Positions 37,630-48,100 of a DNA stretch of 64,000 bases are shown here, piece by piece. This DNA is from Pseudomonas sp. 8O (GTDB lineage Bacteria > Pseudomonadota > Gammaproteobacteria > Pseudomonadales > Pseudomonadaceae), in the NCBI RefSeq assembly GCF_902506495.1, contig NZ_LR733265.1, positions 126,098 to 190,097 on the forward strand, given 5' to 3'. The notes beneath the pieces are model-generated. The model searched no databases. It worked only from the letters and a program-made list of their open reading frames with translations, and was not told the origin of the DNA. The first letter of the stretch is position 1, and each line of letters starts with the position of its first letter. A program made the position numbers and the translations under genes.

Positions 37630-38160
37630 TCAGAGTGGCCGGGTGACGAACAGGCCGTCGTCGTGGTCGTCTTCGGCGCCGCTGTATTCCTGCACGGTGA
37701 CCGTGCGGATCGGGCTGCCCTTGGCGGCCAGGATCTGGTCGATGGCACCGGAGAACCAGCCGGTGAACATGTAGTCGACTTTTCGATTGACCTTGCCGTA
37801 CACGTAGACGAAGGCCGAATGCTTGAGCTTGACCTCGGCATGGCCGGTTTCCAGGTCGAGCTTCTGCGTTTCGAACAGGCCCCAGCCGCGCTGCGACAGG
37901 CGTTTCATGTAGTGCTCGAACACCGCAGCGCCTGAGATGCTGTGGCACTCGGCTTCCTTCTCGCACCAGTGCCAGGCGGACTTGTAGCCGGCCTTGTAGA
38001 GAATCTCGGCGTATTTGTCGGCGCCGAGCACTTCCTCGATGCCCATGTGGTTGTTGACGAAGAAATGGCGCGGCACGTAGAGCATCGGCAGGGCGTCTGT
38101 GGTCCAGACGCCGGTTTCGTCGTCTACGGCGATGGGCATTTCGGGGGCGTGGGTGGCCAT
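37630..38160 (-). CDS. DUF5943/V4R-like protein of the dgc operon
   Basis: A 176-residue soluble protein found next to dgcA in pseudomonads. The C-terminal half (about residues 80-165, FEHYMKRLSQRGWGLFETQKLD and GAIDQILAAKGSPIRTVTVQ) resembles the V4R small-molecule-binding fold; it has only two cysteines (WHWCEKEAEC). The ATG follows AAAACAC rather than a strong ribosome site. It lies 74 bp before dgcA and 152 bp after the dipeptidase-like gene. A ligand-sensing or assembly role in dimethylglycine use is inferred; no activity is known to me. Confidence 0.82.
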   Translation of the reverse strand: MATHAPEMPIAVDDETGVWTTDALPMLYVPRHFFVNNHMGIEEVLGADKYAEILYKAGYKSAWHWCEKEAECHSISGAAVFEHYMKRLSQRGWGLFETQKLDLETGHAEVKLKHSAFVYVYGKVNRKVDYMFTGWFSGAIDQILAAKGSPIRTVTVQEYSGAEDDHDDGLFVTRPL

Positions 38161-38187
38161 GTGTTTTCAGCTCCAGAATTCGTTGTC

Positions 38188-38296
38188 TGATCGTTCCCAC
38201 GCTTTGCGTGGTAACGCCTCATTGGACGCTCTGCGTCCGCTTCTGTGACGCAGAGCGTCACGGGCTGCATTCCCACGCTGAGCGTGGGAATGATCA
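38188..38296. repeat. Multi-hairpin repeat between operon genes
   Basis: Outer arms TGATCGTTCCCACGCT and AGCGTGGGAATGATCA (one mismatch) enclose two smaller hairpins based on GGACGCTCTGCGTCC and GTGACGCAGAGCGTCAC. This is a widespread pseudomonad intergenic element. It stands between the dipeptidase-like gene and the DUF5943 gene. Confidence 0.8.
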
Positions 38297-38312
38297 TGGG
38301 ATAGGGAGGGGC

Positions 38313-39290
<978 letters not shown>

Positions 39291-39678
39291 CAGGCTTGTC
39301 CCCTAAACGTATGCGCCGAGTCGGTCGTCGGCGCTTTGGGGAGAGCTTATCCCTGGGGGGCAGGGCGACCCGATGCAAAAACGACTGGGGGTTTGCCGAA
39401 AGCGTCAAGCCGAGGTCGCGAACGGATATGTCATCGTTTCGCCTATTGCGCGTAGCCCGGATGCAAGCCGGGGAATCTGTGGCGCCTGGCCCCGGATTGC
39501 ATCCGGGCTACGGTTGGCGTAGCAGGCCGTTGAAAAACGTAGGCGAGGCAGCCAGTGCAAGGCAAAAACAGGCGAAAAAGCGGAGTTTACGAGTTGTAAA
39601 TGAGCATTTTGATCGGACTCGCGCACGAGCCTGTTTTTAACGCAGCAATGGCAACGCAGGTAGTTTTTCAACAGCCTG
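39291..39678. other. 388-bp gap between the dipeptidase gene and cdhR
   Basis: The first 150 bp should contain the promoter of the dgc operon (GbdR-controlled in P. aeruginosa). The rest is filled by a REP hairpin (39451-39512) and a MITE-like element (from 39520). No gene is seen. Confidence 0.6.
39451..39512. repeat. REP hairpin
   Basis: CGTAGCCCGGATGCAAGCC faces ATTGCATCCGGGCTACG with a 25-bp loop. The same GTAGCCCGGAT type recurs at 40657-40704 and 42917-42979. Confidence 0.8.
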
Positions 39679-39681
39679 CTA
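39520..39681. repeat. MITE-like structured element, copy 2
   Basis: A 162-bp element with 19-bp terminal inverted repeats TAGCAGGCCGTTGAAAAAC and GTTTTTCAACAGCCTGCTA (18 of 19 match). It shares with 14244-14417 the inner pair CAAAAACAGGC/GCCTGTTTTTA and the core TTTACGAG-N2/3-GTAAATGAGCAT. Its last three bases are the stop codon (TAG on the minus strand) of cdhR. Confidence 0.75.
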
Positions 39682-40635
39682 GCTGCCTGGTCGCTCGTGG
39701 CGATCCTGGCTGGGGCTGGCGGCGAAGCGCTTGCGGTAACAGCGCGAGAAGTACGAGGCCGAATCGAAGCCGCACGCCAGGCTCACCTCCAGCACGCTGA
39801 GGTCGCTCTGGCGCAGCAGTTGGCGCGCCTTGTCCAGGCGCAGGCCCAGATAGAAGGCCGACGGCGTACTCGCCAGATGATGACGGAACAGCCGCTCCAA
39901 CTGACGCACGGTGATGCCGACCCGCTCGGCCAGCGCTTCGCTGGGCAGGGGCTGCTCGCACTGGCGCTCCATTTCGCCGATAACCCGCACCAGCTTCTTG
40001 TTGTGCAGGTCGTAGCGACTGGCCACCTGCATGCGCTGGTGATCCAGGCGAGTGCGAATGCGGCTGACCACGAACTGTTCGGATACCTGCATCGCCAACG
40101 GCTCGCCGTGTTCCTGGCCGATCAGGCCGAGCATCAGATCGAGGCTGCTGGTGCCGCCGGCGCTGGTGATGCGTTTGCCATCGATCTCGAACAGCTCCTG
40201 GGTGACCCGCAATGCCGGGTAGCGCTCGCGAAAGGCGTCGATGGCTTCCCAGTGCAGGGTCAGGCGCTGGTGTTGGAATAGCCCGGCCTCGGCCAGCACG
40301 AAGCTGCCGGTGTCGATACCGCCGAGCACGGCCAGCTCGGGTTCGTGGCGTTGCAGCCAATGCGCCAGAGTGTGGTCGTAATGGGCCAGCGGCTCGAAGC
40401 CGGCGACCACGAACAGTGCTCGACTTTCCTCTGGCAGTTCCAGGCCGCCGTCGACGTTGAGCGACATGCCGTTGCTGGCCTGCACGGCATTGCCGTTCTG
40501 GCTGAGCAGGCGCCAGCGATACAGCTCGCCGCGAAAGCGATTGGCCACGCGCAGCGGCTCGATGGCGGACATCAGGCCCATCATGGAAAAGCCGGGCAGC
40601 AGCAGGAAGCAGAATGTTTGAGGCATACAAATCAT
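39679..40635 (-). CDS. cdhR: Carnitine-catabolism regulator CdhR (GlxA family)
   Basis: A 318-residue activator with an N-terminal DJ-1/PfpI-like domain (about residues 5-175) and a C-terminal AraC domain (LAERVGITVRQLERLFRHHL, VLEVSLACGFDSASYFSRCY). At the position of the amidotransferase Cys it has GGIDTGSFVLAEAG, so it is a binding, not catalytic, domain. It is divergent from caiX-cdhCAB, matching CdhR that activates carnitine use in P. aeruginosa. The start is uncertain: ATG 40635 or ATG 40626 (MPQTFCFLLLPGFS); neither has a good ribosome site, and the longer frame runs through a REP. The stop lies in the MITE-like element. Confidence 0.88.
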   Translation of the reverse strand: MICMPQTFCFLLLPGFSMMGLMSAIEPLRVANRFRGELYRWRLLSQNGNAVQASNGMSLNVDGGLELPEESRALFVVAGFEPLAHYDHTLAHWLQRHEPELAVLGGIDTGSFVLAEAGLFQHQRLTLHWEAIDAFRERYPALRVTQELFEIDGKRITSAGGTSSLDLMLGLIGQEHGEPLAMQVSEQFVVSRIRTRLDHQRMQVASRYDLHNKKLVRVIGEMERQCEQPLPSEALAERVGITVRQLERLFRHHLASTPSAFYLGLRLDKARQLLRQSDLSVLEVSLACGFDSASYFSRCYRKRFAASPSQDRHERPGS

Positions 40636-40656
40636 GGTGCAGGTGCAGGGTGGCTG

Positions 40657-40704
40657 GTAGCCCGGATGCAATCCGGGGGGAATTCCAGATTGCATCCGGG
40701 CTAC
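40657..40704. repeat. REP hairpin between cdhR and caiX
   Basis: Perfect 17-bp arms GTAGCCCGGATGCAATC and GATTGCATCCGGGCTAC around a 14-bp loop. It lies just upstream of the cdhR start, within what would be its leader. Confidence 0.85.
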
Positions 40705-40923
40705 GGACATGGCGAAAGATTAATGGGCCAGCATGGCTTTCATACAAGCATAAGTCGGTATAGGTCAATGAATAGTCGCTAAAGTGCGAGTTATGCGTGA
40801 AGCCGAAGCGTAAGGTGCTTTCATCGGGAGACGAGATTCCCCGAGCACGGTGGGGGCTCTGTCCGTTGGCAGACCTCTAGAAAAACGAAATAGAACCGCT
40901 GTGACACGATGAGGAGCACCCAG

Positions 40924-41856
40924 ATGAAAGGTCTTACCGCGCTGGCCGCGTGCTGCACCCTGAGCCTGTTCAGTACCTCCCTGCTGGCCGACGATGCCAG
41001 TTGCAAGAACGTTCGAATCGGTGCCGTCGGCTGGACCGACGTGGTCGCTACCACGGCCGTCGCCAGCGAACTGCTGCAGGGCCTTGGCTACGAAACCAAG
41101 CAGACCCAGGCGTCGCAACAAATCATCTTTGCCGGTATCCAGAAAGGGCAGATCGACGCCTTCCTTGGCTACTGGAAGCCGATCATGGACGACAACATCA
41201 AACCCTTCCTCGATGCCGGTGCGGTCAAGGTCGCGGCAGAGCCGTCGCTGGATGACGCCGTGGCTGTGCTCGCCGTACCCAGCTACACCGCTGACAAGGG
41301 CCTCAAGACCCTGGCTGACATTGCCAAATTCAAGGACGAGCTGGACGGCAAGATCTACGGCATCGAGGCCGGCTCCGGCGCCAATACGGCGATCCAGAAG
41401 ATGATCGACTCCAACCAGTTCGGCCTGGGCGGCTTCAAGCTGGTGGAGTCCAGCGAGGCTGGCATGCTCGCTGCCGTCGGCCGCGCTGCGCGTAACGAGA
41501 AACCGGTGGTGTTCTTCGGCTGGAAACCGCACCCGATGAACCTGTCGATGCAGATCACCTATCTCACCGGCACCGAGGACGTGTTCGGCCCCAATGACGG
41601 TGCCGCTACGGTGTCCACCGTTACCGCGCCGGATTACGCCGAACGTTGCCCCAACGCCAACCGCTTGCTCACCAGTCTGCGTTTCACCAGCGAACAGGAG
41701 GCGGCACTGATGCAGCCGATCATGGATCGCAAGGCGCCGGCGCAGGTGGCGCGTGACTGGATCAAGGCCAATCCGCAGGTGGTCGAGGCCTGGCTCGAGG
41801 GCGTCACCACGCTGGACGGCAAACCCGCCAACGCCGCGCTGGTCGCCGGCAACTGA
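40924..41856 (+). CDS. caiX: Carnitine-type periplasmic binding protein CaiX
   Basis: A 310-residue receptor paralogous to ChoX: signal peptide MKGLTALAACCTLSLFSTSLLA, then NVRIGAVGWTDVVATTAVAS, IDAFLGYWKPIMDDNI and VVFFGWKPHPMNLSMQITYL, the aromatic-box segments of the quaternary-amine group. There is no permease or ATPase beside it; in P. aeruginosa CaiX uses the ChoVW core. GAGGAG lies 7 nt before the ATG at 40924. It is the first gene of the caiX-cdhC-cdhA-cdhB operon, so carnitine is the expected ligand. Confidence 0.92.
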   Translation: MKGLTALAACCTLSLFSTSLLADDASCKNVRIGAVGWTDVVATTAVASELLQGLGYETKQTQASQQIIFAGIQKGQIDAFLGYWKPIMDDNIKPFLDAGAVKVAAEPSLDDAVAVLAVPSYTADKGLKTLADIAKFKDELDGKIYGIEAGSGANTAIQKMIDSNQFGLGGFKLVESSEAGMLAAVGRAARNEKPVVFFGWKPHPMNLSMQITYLTGTEDVFGPNDGAATVSTVTAPDYAERCPNANRLLTSLRFTSEQEAALMQPIMDRKAPAQVARDWIKANPQVVEAWLEGVTTLDGKPANAALVAGN

Positions 41857-41955
41857 TACCGAGGCGCCGGGTGAGCCGGCGCCGATTCCCCTTATTGCAA
41901 AACGTCTGCGGCCCTGCCGTCGGCACTCGTTCGCCCCTGGAAAGGACAGTCGAAA

Positions 41956-42843
41956 ATGAACTACGAGGTTATCGTCACCTGCGCGGTGACCGGCGCTGGC
42001 GACACCGTCGGCAAGCACCCGGCGATCCCGGTCACCCCCAAGGAGATCGCTGCCGCCGCCATCGAGGCGGCCAAGGCCGGCGCCACCGTCGCCCATTGCC
42101 ATGTGCGCGACCCGCAGACCGGCAAGCCAAGCCGCGACGTGGCGCTGTACCGCGAGTTGGTCGAGCGCATCCGCGAAAGCGACACCGATGTGATCATCAA
42201 CCTCACCGCTGGCATGGGCGGTGATCTGGAGATCGGCCGGGGCGAGCAGCCGCTGGAGTTCGGTGCCGGTACCGATCTGGTCGGGCCGATCACCCGCCTG
42301 GCGCATGTGGAGGAGTTGCTGCCGGAAATCTGCACCCTGGACTGCGGCACCCTGAATTTCGGCGACGGCGACTTCATCTACGTCTCCACTCCGGCGCAAC
42401 TGCGTGCCGGCGCCAAGCGCATCACCGAACTGGGCGTGAAGGCCGAGCTGGAAATCTTCGACACCGGCCACCTGTGGTTCGCCAAGCAGATGATCAAGGA
42501 AGGGCTGCTGGACGACCCGCTGATCCAGCTGTGCCTGGGCATTCCCTGGGGCGCGCCGGCCGACACCACGACCATGAAGGCCATGGCCGACAACCTGCCG
42601 CCGGGCATCACCTGGGCCGGCTTTGGCATCGGCCGCATGCAGATGCCCATGGTCGCCCAGGCCATGCTGCTCGGCGGCCACGTGCGGGTAGGGCTGGAGG
42701 ACAACATCTGGCTGGACCGTGGCGTGCATGCGAGCAACGGCCAACTGGTCGAGCGCGCCATCGAGATCATCGAACGCCTCGGCGGCCGCGCCCTGACCCC
42801 GGGCGAAGGCCGCGAGAAGATGAAGCTCAAGCGTCGCGGCTAA
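41956..42843 (+). CDS. cdhC: 3-Dehydrocarnitine cleavage enzyme (BKACE family)
   Basis: A 295-residue beta-keto acid cleavage enzyme. It condenses 3-dehydrocarnitine with acetyl-CoA to give betainyl-CoA and acetoacetate. The zinc ligands His47 and His49 ([15 protein letters not shown]) and the conserved LTAGMGGD and FDTGHL segments are visible; the fold is a TIM barrel. Length matches the family. It is preceded by GAAAGGACAG and lies 99 bp after caiX. Earlier annotations may call it 3-keto-5-aminohexanoate cleavage protein; the context makes CdhC far more likely. Confidence 0.93.
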   Translation: MNYEVIVTCAVTGAGDTVGKHPAIPVTPKEIAAAAIEAAKAGATVAHCHVRDPQTGKPSRDVALYRELVERIRESDTDVIINLTAGMGGDLEIGRGEQPLEFGAGTDLVGPITRLAHVEELLPEICTLDCGTLNFGDGDFIYVSTPAQLRAGAKRITELGVKAELEIFDTGHLWFAKQMIKEGLLDDPLIQLCLGIPWGAPADTTTMKAMADNLPPGITWAGFGIGRMQMPMVAQAMLLGGHVRVGLEDNIWLDRGVHASNGQLVERAIEIIERLGGRALTPGEGREKMKLKRRG

Positions 42844-42916
42844 AGCGCAACGCCGCCCGCCCCGTCCCACAGGTTTGCGCTGCTCTTGTGGGAGGGGCTT
42901 TAGCCGCGACAGTCCC

Positions 42917-42979
42917 GTAGCCCGGATTCAACCCGGGAGCATTCCCTAACGCCAATTTCCCGGATTGCATCCGGGCTAC
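42917..42979. repeat. REP hairpin between cdhC and cdhA
   Basis: GTAGCCCGGATTCAA and TTGCATCCGGGCTAC are near-complementary arms of the same type as at 39451 and 40657. It ends 12 bp before the cdhA ATG. Confidence 0.8.
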
Positions 42980-42991
42980 CGGAGTTCAACC

Positions 42992-43957
42992 ATGACCTTC
43001 GTCACCGACATCAAGACCTTCGCCGCCCTGGGCACCGGTGTGATCGGCGCCGGCTGGATCGCCCGCGCCCTGGCCCACGGCCTCGACGTGATCGCCTGGG
43101 ACCCGGCGCCTGGCGCCGAGGCGGTACTGCGCACGCGTCTGGCCAACGCCTGGCCGGCGCTGGAAAAGCAGGGCCTGGCACCTGGCGCTTCGCTGAATCG
43201 TCTGCGTTTCGTCGACAGCATCGAAGACTGCGTGTGCGATGCCGATTTCATCCAGGAAAGTGCGCCCGAACGCCTCGACCTCAAGTGCGAGCTGCACGCG
43301 AAGATCAGCGCTGCGGCGCGTCCGGATGTACTGATCGGTTCCAGCACCTCGGGTCTGCTGCCCAGTGAGTTCTATGCAGACGCCGCACATCCTGAGCGCT
43401 GCGTGGTCGGTCACCCCTTCAACCCGGTTTATCTGCTGCCGTTGGTGGAAGTGGTGGGCGGTGCGAAGACGGCGCCCGAGGCAGTACAGGCGGCGATCGG
43501 CGTGTACGAGTCGCTGGGTATGCGCCCGCTGCACGTGCGCAAGGAAGTCCCAGGATTTATCGCCGACCGTCTGCTCGAAGCGCTATGGCGCGAGGCGCTG
43601 CACCTGGTCAACGACGGGGTGGCCACTACCGGCGAAATCGACGACGCGATCCGCTTCGGTGCCGGCCTGCGCTGGTCGTTCATGGGTAGCTTTCTGACCT
43701 ACACCCTGGCCGGCGGCCCGGCCGGTATGCGCCACTTCATGGCTCAGTTCGGCCCGGCGCTGAAGCTGCCCTGGACCTATCTGGAGGCGCCGGAACTGAC
43801 CGAGGGGTTGATCGATGCCGTGGTCGAAGGCACCGCCGAGCAGCAAGGCGAACGCAGCCTGGATGCCCTGGAGCGCTATCGCGATGATTGCCTGCTGGCG
43901 GTGCTGGAGGCGATCCGCCAGACCAAGGCCAAGCATGGGTTCGCGTTCGCCGAGTAA
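42992..43957 (+). CDS. cdhA: L-carnitine dehydrogenase
   Basis: A 321-residue NAD-dependent dehydrogenase of the 3-hydroxyacyl-CoA dehydrogenase superfamily that oxidises L-carnitine to 3-dehydrocarnitine. Rossmann motif [20 protein letters not shown] (about residues 11-30), the [10 protein letters not shown] segment and catalytic His in [19 protein letters not shown] (about 142) are clear. The ATG at 42992 gives the family N-terminus; the frame extends into the REP. GGAG lies 9 nt upstream. Confidence 0.94.
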   Translation: MTFVTDIKTFAALGTGVIGAGWIARALAHGLDVIAWDPAPGAEAVLRTRLANAWPALEKQGLAPGASLNRLRFVDSIEDCVCDADFIQESAPERLDLKCELHAKISAAARPDVLIGSSTSGLLPSEFYADAAHPERCVVGHPFNPVYLLPLVEVVGGAKTAPEAVQAAIGVYESLGMRPLHVRKEVPGFIADRLLEALWREALHLVNDGVATTGEIDDAIRFGAGLRWSFMGSFLTYTLAGGPAGMRHFMAQFGPALKLPWTYLEAPELTEGLIDAVVEGTAEQQGERSLDALERYRDDCLLAVLEAIRQTKAKHGFAFAE

Positions 43958-44020
43958 ACCGAGTCCTTCCCGGTGCGCACGGCGCACCCTACGCACCGGG
44001 GCCACTTCTGGAGTAGTGTC

Positions 44021-44503
44021 ATGTCCGCCAAGCCGCTGACCAGCTACCAAACCATCATTTCCCCCGACTGGGTCGACTACAACGGCCACCTGCGCGATGC
44101 CTTCTATCTGCTGATCTTCAGCCACGCCACCGATGCGCTGATGGACGTGCTGGGCCTCGACGAAGCGGGTCGCGCCCGCACCGGGCACACCCTGTACACC
44201 CTGGAGTGCCATCTCAACTTCCTGGCGGAGGTGAAGGAGGGCGAAGAGGTCGAGGTGCGCACGCAACTGCTGGCGCACGACGCCAAGCGCCTGCATATCC
44301 ACCATGGCCTTTATCGGCCGGGCGAAGACGCCAGCCTGGCGGAAAGCGAGCAGATGCTGATGAATATCGACAGTGCCGTTGGCCGTGCGGCGCTGTTCGA
44401 CGAACAGGTGGCCGAGCGGGTGGCGCACCTGGCAGCCGAACAGCAGAACCTGCAACGCCCAGCCTGCGTCGGGCGTGTTATCGGCCTGCGCCGGGTTTCG
44501 TAG
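44021..44503 (+). CDS. cdhB: Betainyl-CoA thioesterase
   Basis: A 160-residue hot-dog-fold thioesterase of the 4-hydroxybenzoyl-CoA type: WVDYNGHLRDAFYLLIFSHA (residues 15-34, catalytic Asp) and HTLYTLECHLNFLAEVKEGEEV split motif. It releases glycine betaine from betainyl-CoA, the last step of carnitine conversion. GGAG lies 8 nt before the ATG at 44021; the upstream frame is REP sequence. The stop codon TAG falls inside a TAGGGTGCGC repeat. Confidence 0.9.
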   Translation: MSAKPLTSYQTIISPDWVDYNGHLRDAFYLLIFSHATDALMDVLGLDEAGRARTGHTLYTLECHLNFLAEVKEGEEVEVRTQLLAHDAKRLHIHHGLYRPGEDASLAESEQMLMNIDSAVGRAALFDEQVAERVAHLAAEQQNLQRPACVGRVIGLRRVS

Positions 44504-44521
44504 GGTGCGCTGTGCAGTGCC
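44500..44521. repeat. Partial GTAGGGTGCGC repeat at the cdhB stop
   Basis: The junction reads TCG-TAG-GGTGCGCTGTGC, the same as at the betI stop (TCG-TAG-GGTGCGC). A matching right half is not present here, so it is a half-copy. A further small copy, GGTGCGCACGGCGCACC, lies at 43972-43988 between cdhA and cdhB. Confidence 0.75.
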
Positions 44522-44534
44522 CGCGTGACCAGCC

Positions 44535-44930
44535 TTACTTCGGCTTGTACGCGCAATACCCAGGCCGTGGGCCGACCTTGGGGTGATGGCGGCAGGTGTC
44601 CGGGCGCTTCTCGTAGACCGTGCATAGGCGTGTCTTGCGGTCGAGGAACAGGCAGTCGTTGTTGGACATGCGGATCAGGGTGAAGATGCCCGACTTCTGG
44701 TTGAAGCGCTCGACGATGCCGTCCTTCTGCAAGCGCTTGGCGATATTCTTCGGCGGCTCGCTGCGCTCGAACTCGTCCACCAGCTCCAGGCGGATCAGGT
44801 CGTTCAGGCGCACCTCAACCGGCATGGTGCAGCAGGTGGACATGCAGCTGTGGCACATGTCGCTGGTGTATTTGGCCCAGGTTTCCAGGCGGTCGATTTC
44901 TGCAGCGGCTATCAGGCGGGGCTTTATCAT
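44535..44930 (-). CDS. YkgJ-family cysteine-cluster protein
   Basis: A 131-residue cytoplasmic protein with the Fe-S/zinc-cluster pattern of YkgJ: MCHSCMSTCCTMPVEV (residues 25-40), CLFLDRKTRLCTVYEKRPDTC split cluster (about 95-115) and a C-terminal GYCAYKPK. Function is unknown in the family. The frame stays open 130 codons further upstream, but the ATG at 44930 begins conserved sequence. Convergent with cdhB, 31 bp apart. Confidence 0.85.
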   Translation of the reverse strand: MIKPRLIAAAEIDRLETWAKYTSDMCHSCMSTCCTMPVEVRLNDLIRLELVDEFERSEPPKNIAKRLQKDGIVERFNQKSGIFTLIRMSNNDCLFLDRKTRLCTVYEKRPDTCRHHPKVGPRPGYCAYKPK

Positions 44931-45162
44931 GGTTTTGGCTATCGTGCGGTCTGCGCCGCTGCTGTCACGGGGCGGCGATAATAGCGGGCGCGGGGCGTTT
45001 GTGAAGCACCGGCTGGCGGCTGATCGTTTTCCGTTGTGCCTGTGAACAGCTTGGCAGTCGTCTCTATGGGTGTGGGTCGGCGCGACTTCTATACTGTGGC
45101 TCGTCTCGGGCGGCCTGCTAGGAACGCGAGGCGACCTCTTTCTCAGGGTTGGGACATAACGC

Positions 45163-48100
45163 ATGCAATGGATCTTCATGCTGGTCGGTTTGGTGCTCGG
45201 TGTGGGCGCTAGCGAATCGGTCACGGGTGCGCTTCTGGGCGGTCTGATCGGCCTCAGTCTGGGCCAGGCGCTGCGTCTGCAGGGGCTGGAGACGCACAAT
45301 GCGCAACTGGCTGCGCAGCTCAAGGACTTCGCTGAACGCTTCGATCACGGAACTCGCGCCATCCACGAGCGCCTGGTCAAGGTCGAGCAGGGTGAGCGCA
45401 GCGAGCCGGAGCCGGCCTCCGTCGAACCCCTCTCCAGCCCAGTGCCCGAGCCGGCTGCTGCCGAAGAACAGCAGCCGCAGCCCGAACTGGACTGGACGCT
45501 TGATCCGCTGCCGGAAGTCGAAACATCGCAGCCTGTCGAGGAACCTGTGCCACTGGCCGCGCAGGTCGCCCACCAGCCCCAACCGGCACCGCAACAAAGC
45601 CCCTGGCGCGAGCAACCGCCGCGCGAGCCGAATCTGATCGAGCGTGGTATCGCTGCCGCCAAGGCCTGGCTGTTTGGCGGTAACACCGTGCTGCGGGTTG
45701 GCGTGGTGCTGCTGTTCCTCGGCTTGGCCTTCCTCCTGCGTTACGCCACCGAAGGTGTCGAGGTGCCGGTAGAGCTGCGCTACATAGGCGTTGCGGCCAG
45801 TGCACTGGCGCTGCTCGGCCTGGGCTGGTGGTTGCGCCGACGCAATCGCAATTACGCCCTGGTGCTGCAGGGCACCGGCATCGCCGTGCTGTATCTGACG
45901 GTATTCGCTGCCATGCGCCTGCACCCCCTGCTGGACCCTGGCCTGGCCCTCGGCCTGCTGGTGGCGGTGACGCTGTTCTCGGCCATCCTTGCCGTGCAGC
46001 AGAACGCGCTTGGCCTGGCGGCTGCTGCGGCGCTGGGCGGCTTCGCTGCGCCAATCCTGACTTCCACCGGTAGCGGCAATCATATCGCGCTGTTTTCCTA
46101 CTTCGCCCTGCTCAATGCCGGCATCTTCGCCATCGCCTGGTTCAAGGCCTGGCGCCTGCTCAATCTGATCGGCTTCGTCGGCACCTTCGGCATCGGTTTC
46201 GCCTGGGGGCTGCGTTCCTACACGCCCGAACTGCTGGGCAGCACTCAGCCATTCCTGATCCTGTTCTTCCTGATGTACGTGGCCATCGGCCTGCTGTTCG
46301 CCCGCCGCACCCTGCGCGATGCAGCGGATGCGCCTGAGGCGCGTGACGAATTGCTGCGCTGGTCGCTGCGCCGTGGCGACTACGTCGATGCCACCACGTT
46401 GTTCGGCCCGCCGTTGATCGGCTTCGGTCTGCAAGTCGCATTGGTGCGACATATCGAGTTCGCTGCGGCCTTCAGCGCCCTGGGTCTGGGCCTGTTCTAT
46501 CTATTACTGGCACGGGTGCTCAAGGCGCGTGCTGGCGACCGCGCACTGTTGCTGGTGGAAACCTGCCTGGCGCTCGGCGTGGTCTTCGCCAGCCTGGCCA
46601 TCCCGCTCGGGCTGGATGCGCGCTGGACGGCAGCGGCCTGGGCCGTGGAAGGCGCCGGCATCTTCTGGTTGGGCCTGCGTCAGGGGCGGCCGCTGGCGCG
46701 TGCGTTCGCGCTGTTGTTGCAGGTGGGCGCGGCAATGGCGTTCGTCAGTGGCCTGGATCATGGTTACGAAAGCCTGCTCGACGGCTCGCCGCTGGGCGCG
46801 CTGATGCTCGGTGCGGCGCTGCTGTTCAGTTACTGGCAGCTGCGCCAGGCGCCGCAGGCGGCCAATGCCTGGGAAAATCGTCTGCTGCCCTGGCTGGGCC
46901 TGGCCGGGTTGGCATTCATCTATCTAATCGCACCGCTGCTGTTCGCTGCGCCGGGTACGGCCATCGCCTGGGCACTGGCCGGGTTGGCGACCCTGTTCGT
47001 CGGCCTGCGTATCGCTGCGTCAAGTTTTGTCTACAGCGCCTTCGCCATCCAGTTGCTCGGTGGCTTGCTGTTCCTCGGGCAGATGGCGCTGGATGCGCTG
47101 TTCGGGCGTGGTGGTTTCAGCGCCGGTTGGTTCGGCCTGCTGGCGGCGTCGATGGTCGGTCTTGGGCTGATCGCCGGCATGCTGCTGGCGGCGCGTGATC
47201 CGCAGATTCGCGAGAACCGTCGGCTGCTCGGCGTATTGTCGATGGTCATGCTGGTTGGTCTGGTCTTCATCAATCTGGCGGTGCTGTTCGTGCTGCCCTG
47301 GGTGGCGGCTGCGGCAGTGTGGGGCGGGACTGGGTTGCTGATTCTGTGGCTGGCGCTCTACCTGCGGCAGCGCGCGGCTTTCCTGTTCAGCCTGGCGCTG
47401 CAGGTCTTCGCCGGCCTGGCCTTCCTCGCCGCCGGGCCGTTGCTGCTGTCGGGGCTCAGTGGTGAAGGCTTGTCGCCGCTGGCGCACACTGGCTTCTGGA
47501 CGCCCGCCGTGCTTGGCCTGGCTGCGCAGATTGGCGCCTGGCGCCTGCACAGCCTGGCGTGCAGCGGACAGGATACTGGCCTCGATGGCGTCAGCCTGCA
47601 GCGTCTGGGCCAGTTGCTGCTGGCCTGGGGCGCCGTCTGGTGGGCCTTGGCACTGGCCAGTGAAGTGATGCGCTTCGTGACTGTAGATATGCAGGCCAGC
47701 GTGTTGCTGGTAGTGGCAGCGCTGTCGGCTCTGATCTGGATGCTGCTGGCGTTGCGCACCCGCTGGAGCGAGTTGGCCACGCTGTGCAGCCTGCTGGCGC
47801 CGGTGGCAGGGTTGATCCTGATCCAGGCCTGGCATTCCCTCTACCATCCAGCTGCGCACTTCGGCTGGTTGGGCTGGGCTGCCGTGATCGCGGTGCATCT
47901 GCTTATCCTGCGGTCCCTGGTCGATCTGCTGCCGAGTACGGCAGCCAGCGTCGCCCATGTGCTCGGTTGCTGGTTGCTGCTCGGCGTGCTGGCGCTGGAG
48001 CTGCGTTATCTGCTGCTGAGCCTGTCCGATCACTACAACGCCTGGCGTTGGCTGGGGTGGGCGCTGCTGCCGACTGCCTATCTGTGGGCGATGGCGCAGG

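Noticed and set aside
40765..42870. A 701-codon open frame on the minus strand
   Set aside because: It is antisense to caiX and cdhC, which have clear motifs; its translation is low-complexity Gly/Gln/His/Arg-rich with no domain, a normal by-product of high-GC codon use.
44931..45323. N-terminal extension of the YkgJ-type protein
   Set aside because: The added residues are not conserved in character and would overlap the start of the DUF2339 gene; the ATG at 44930 fits the family.
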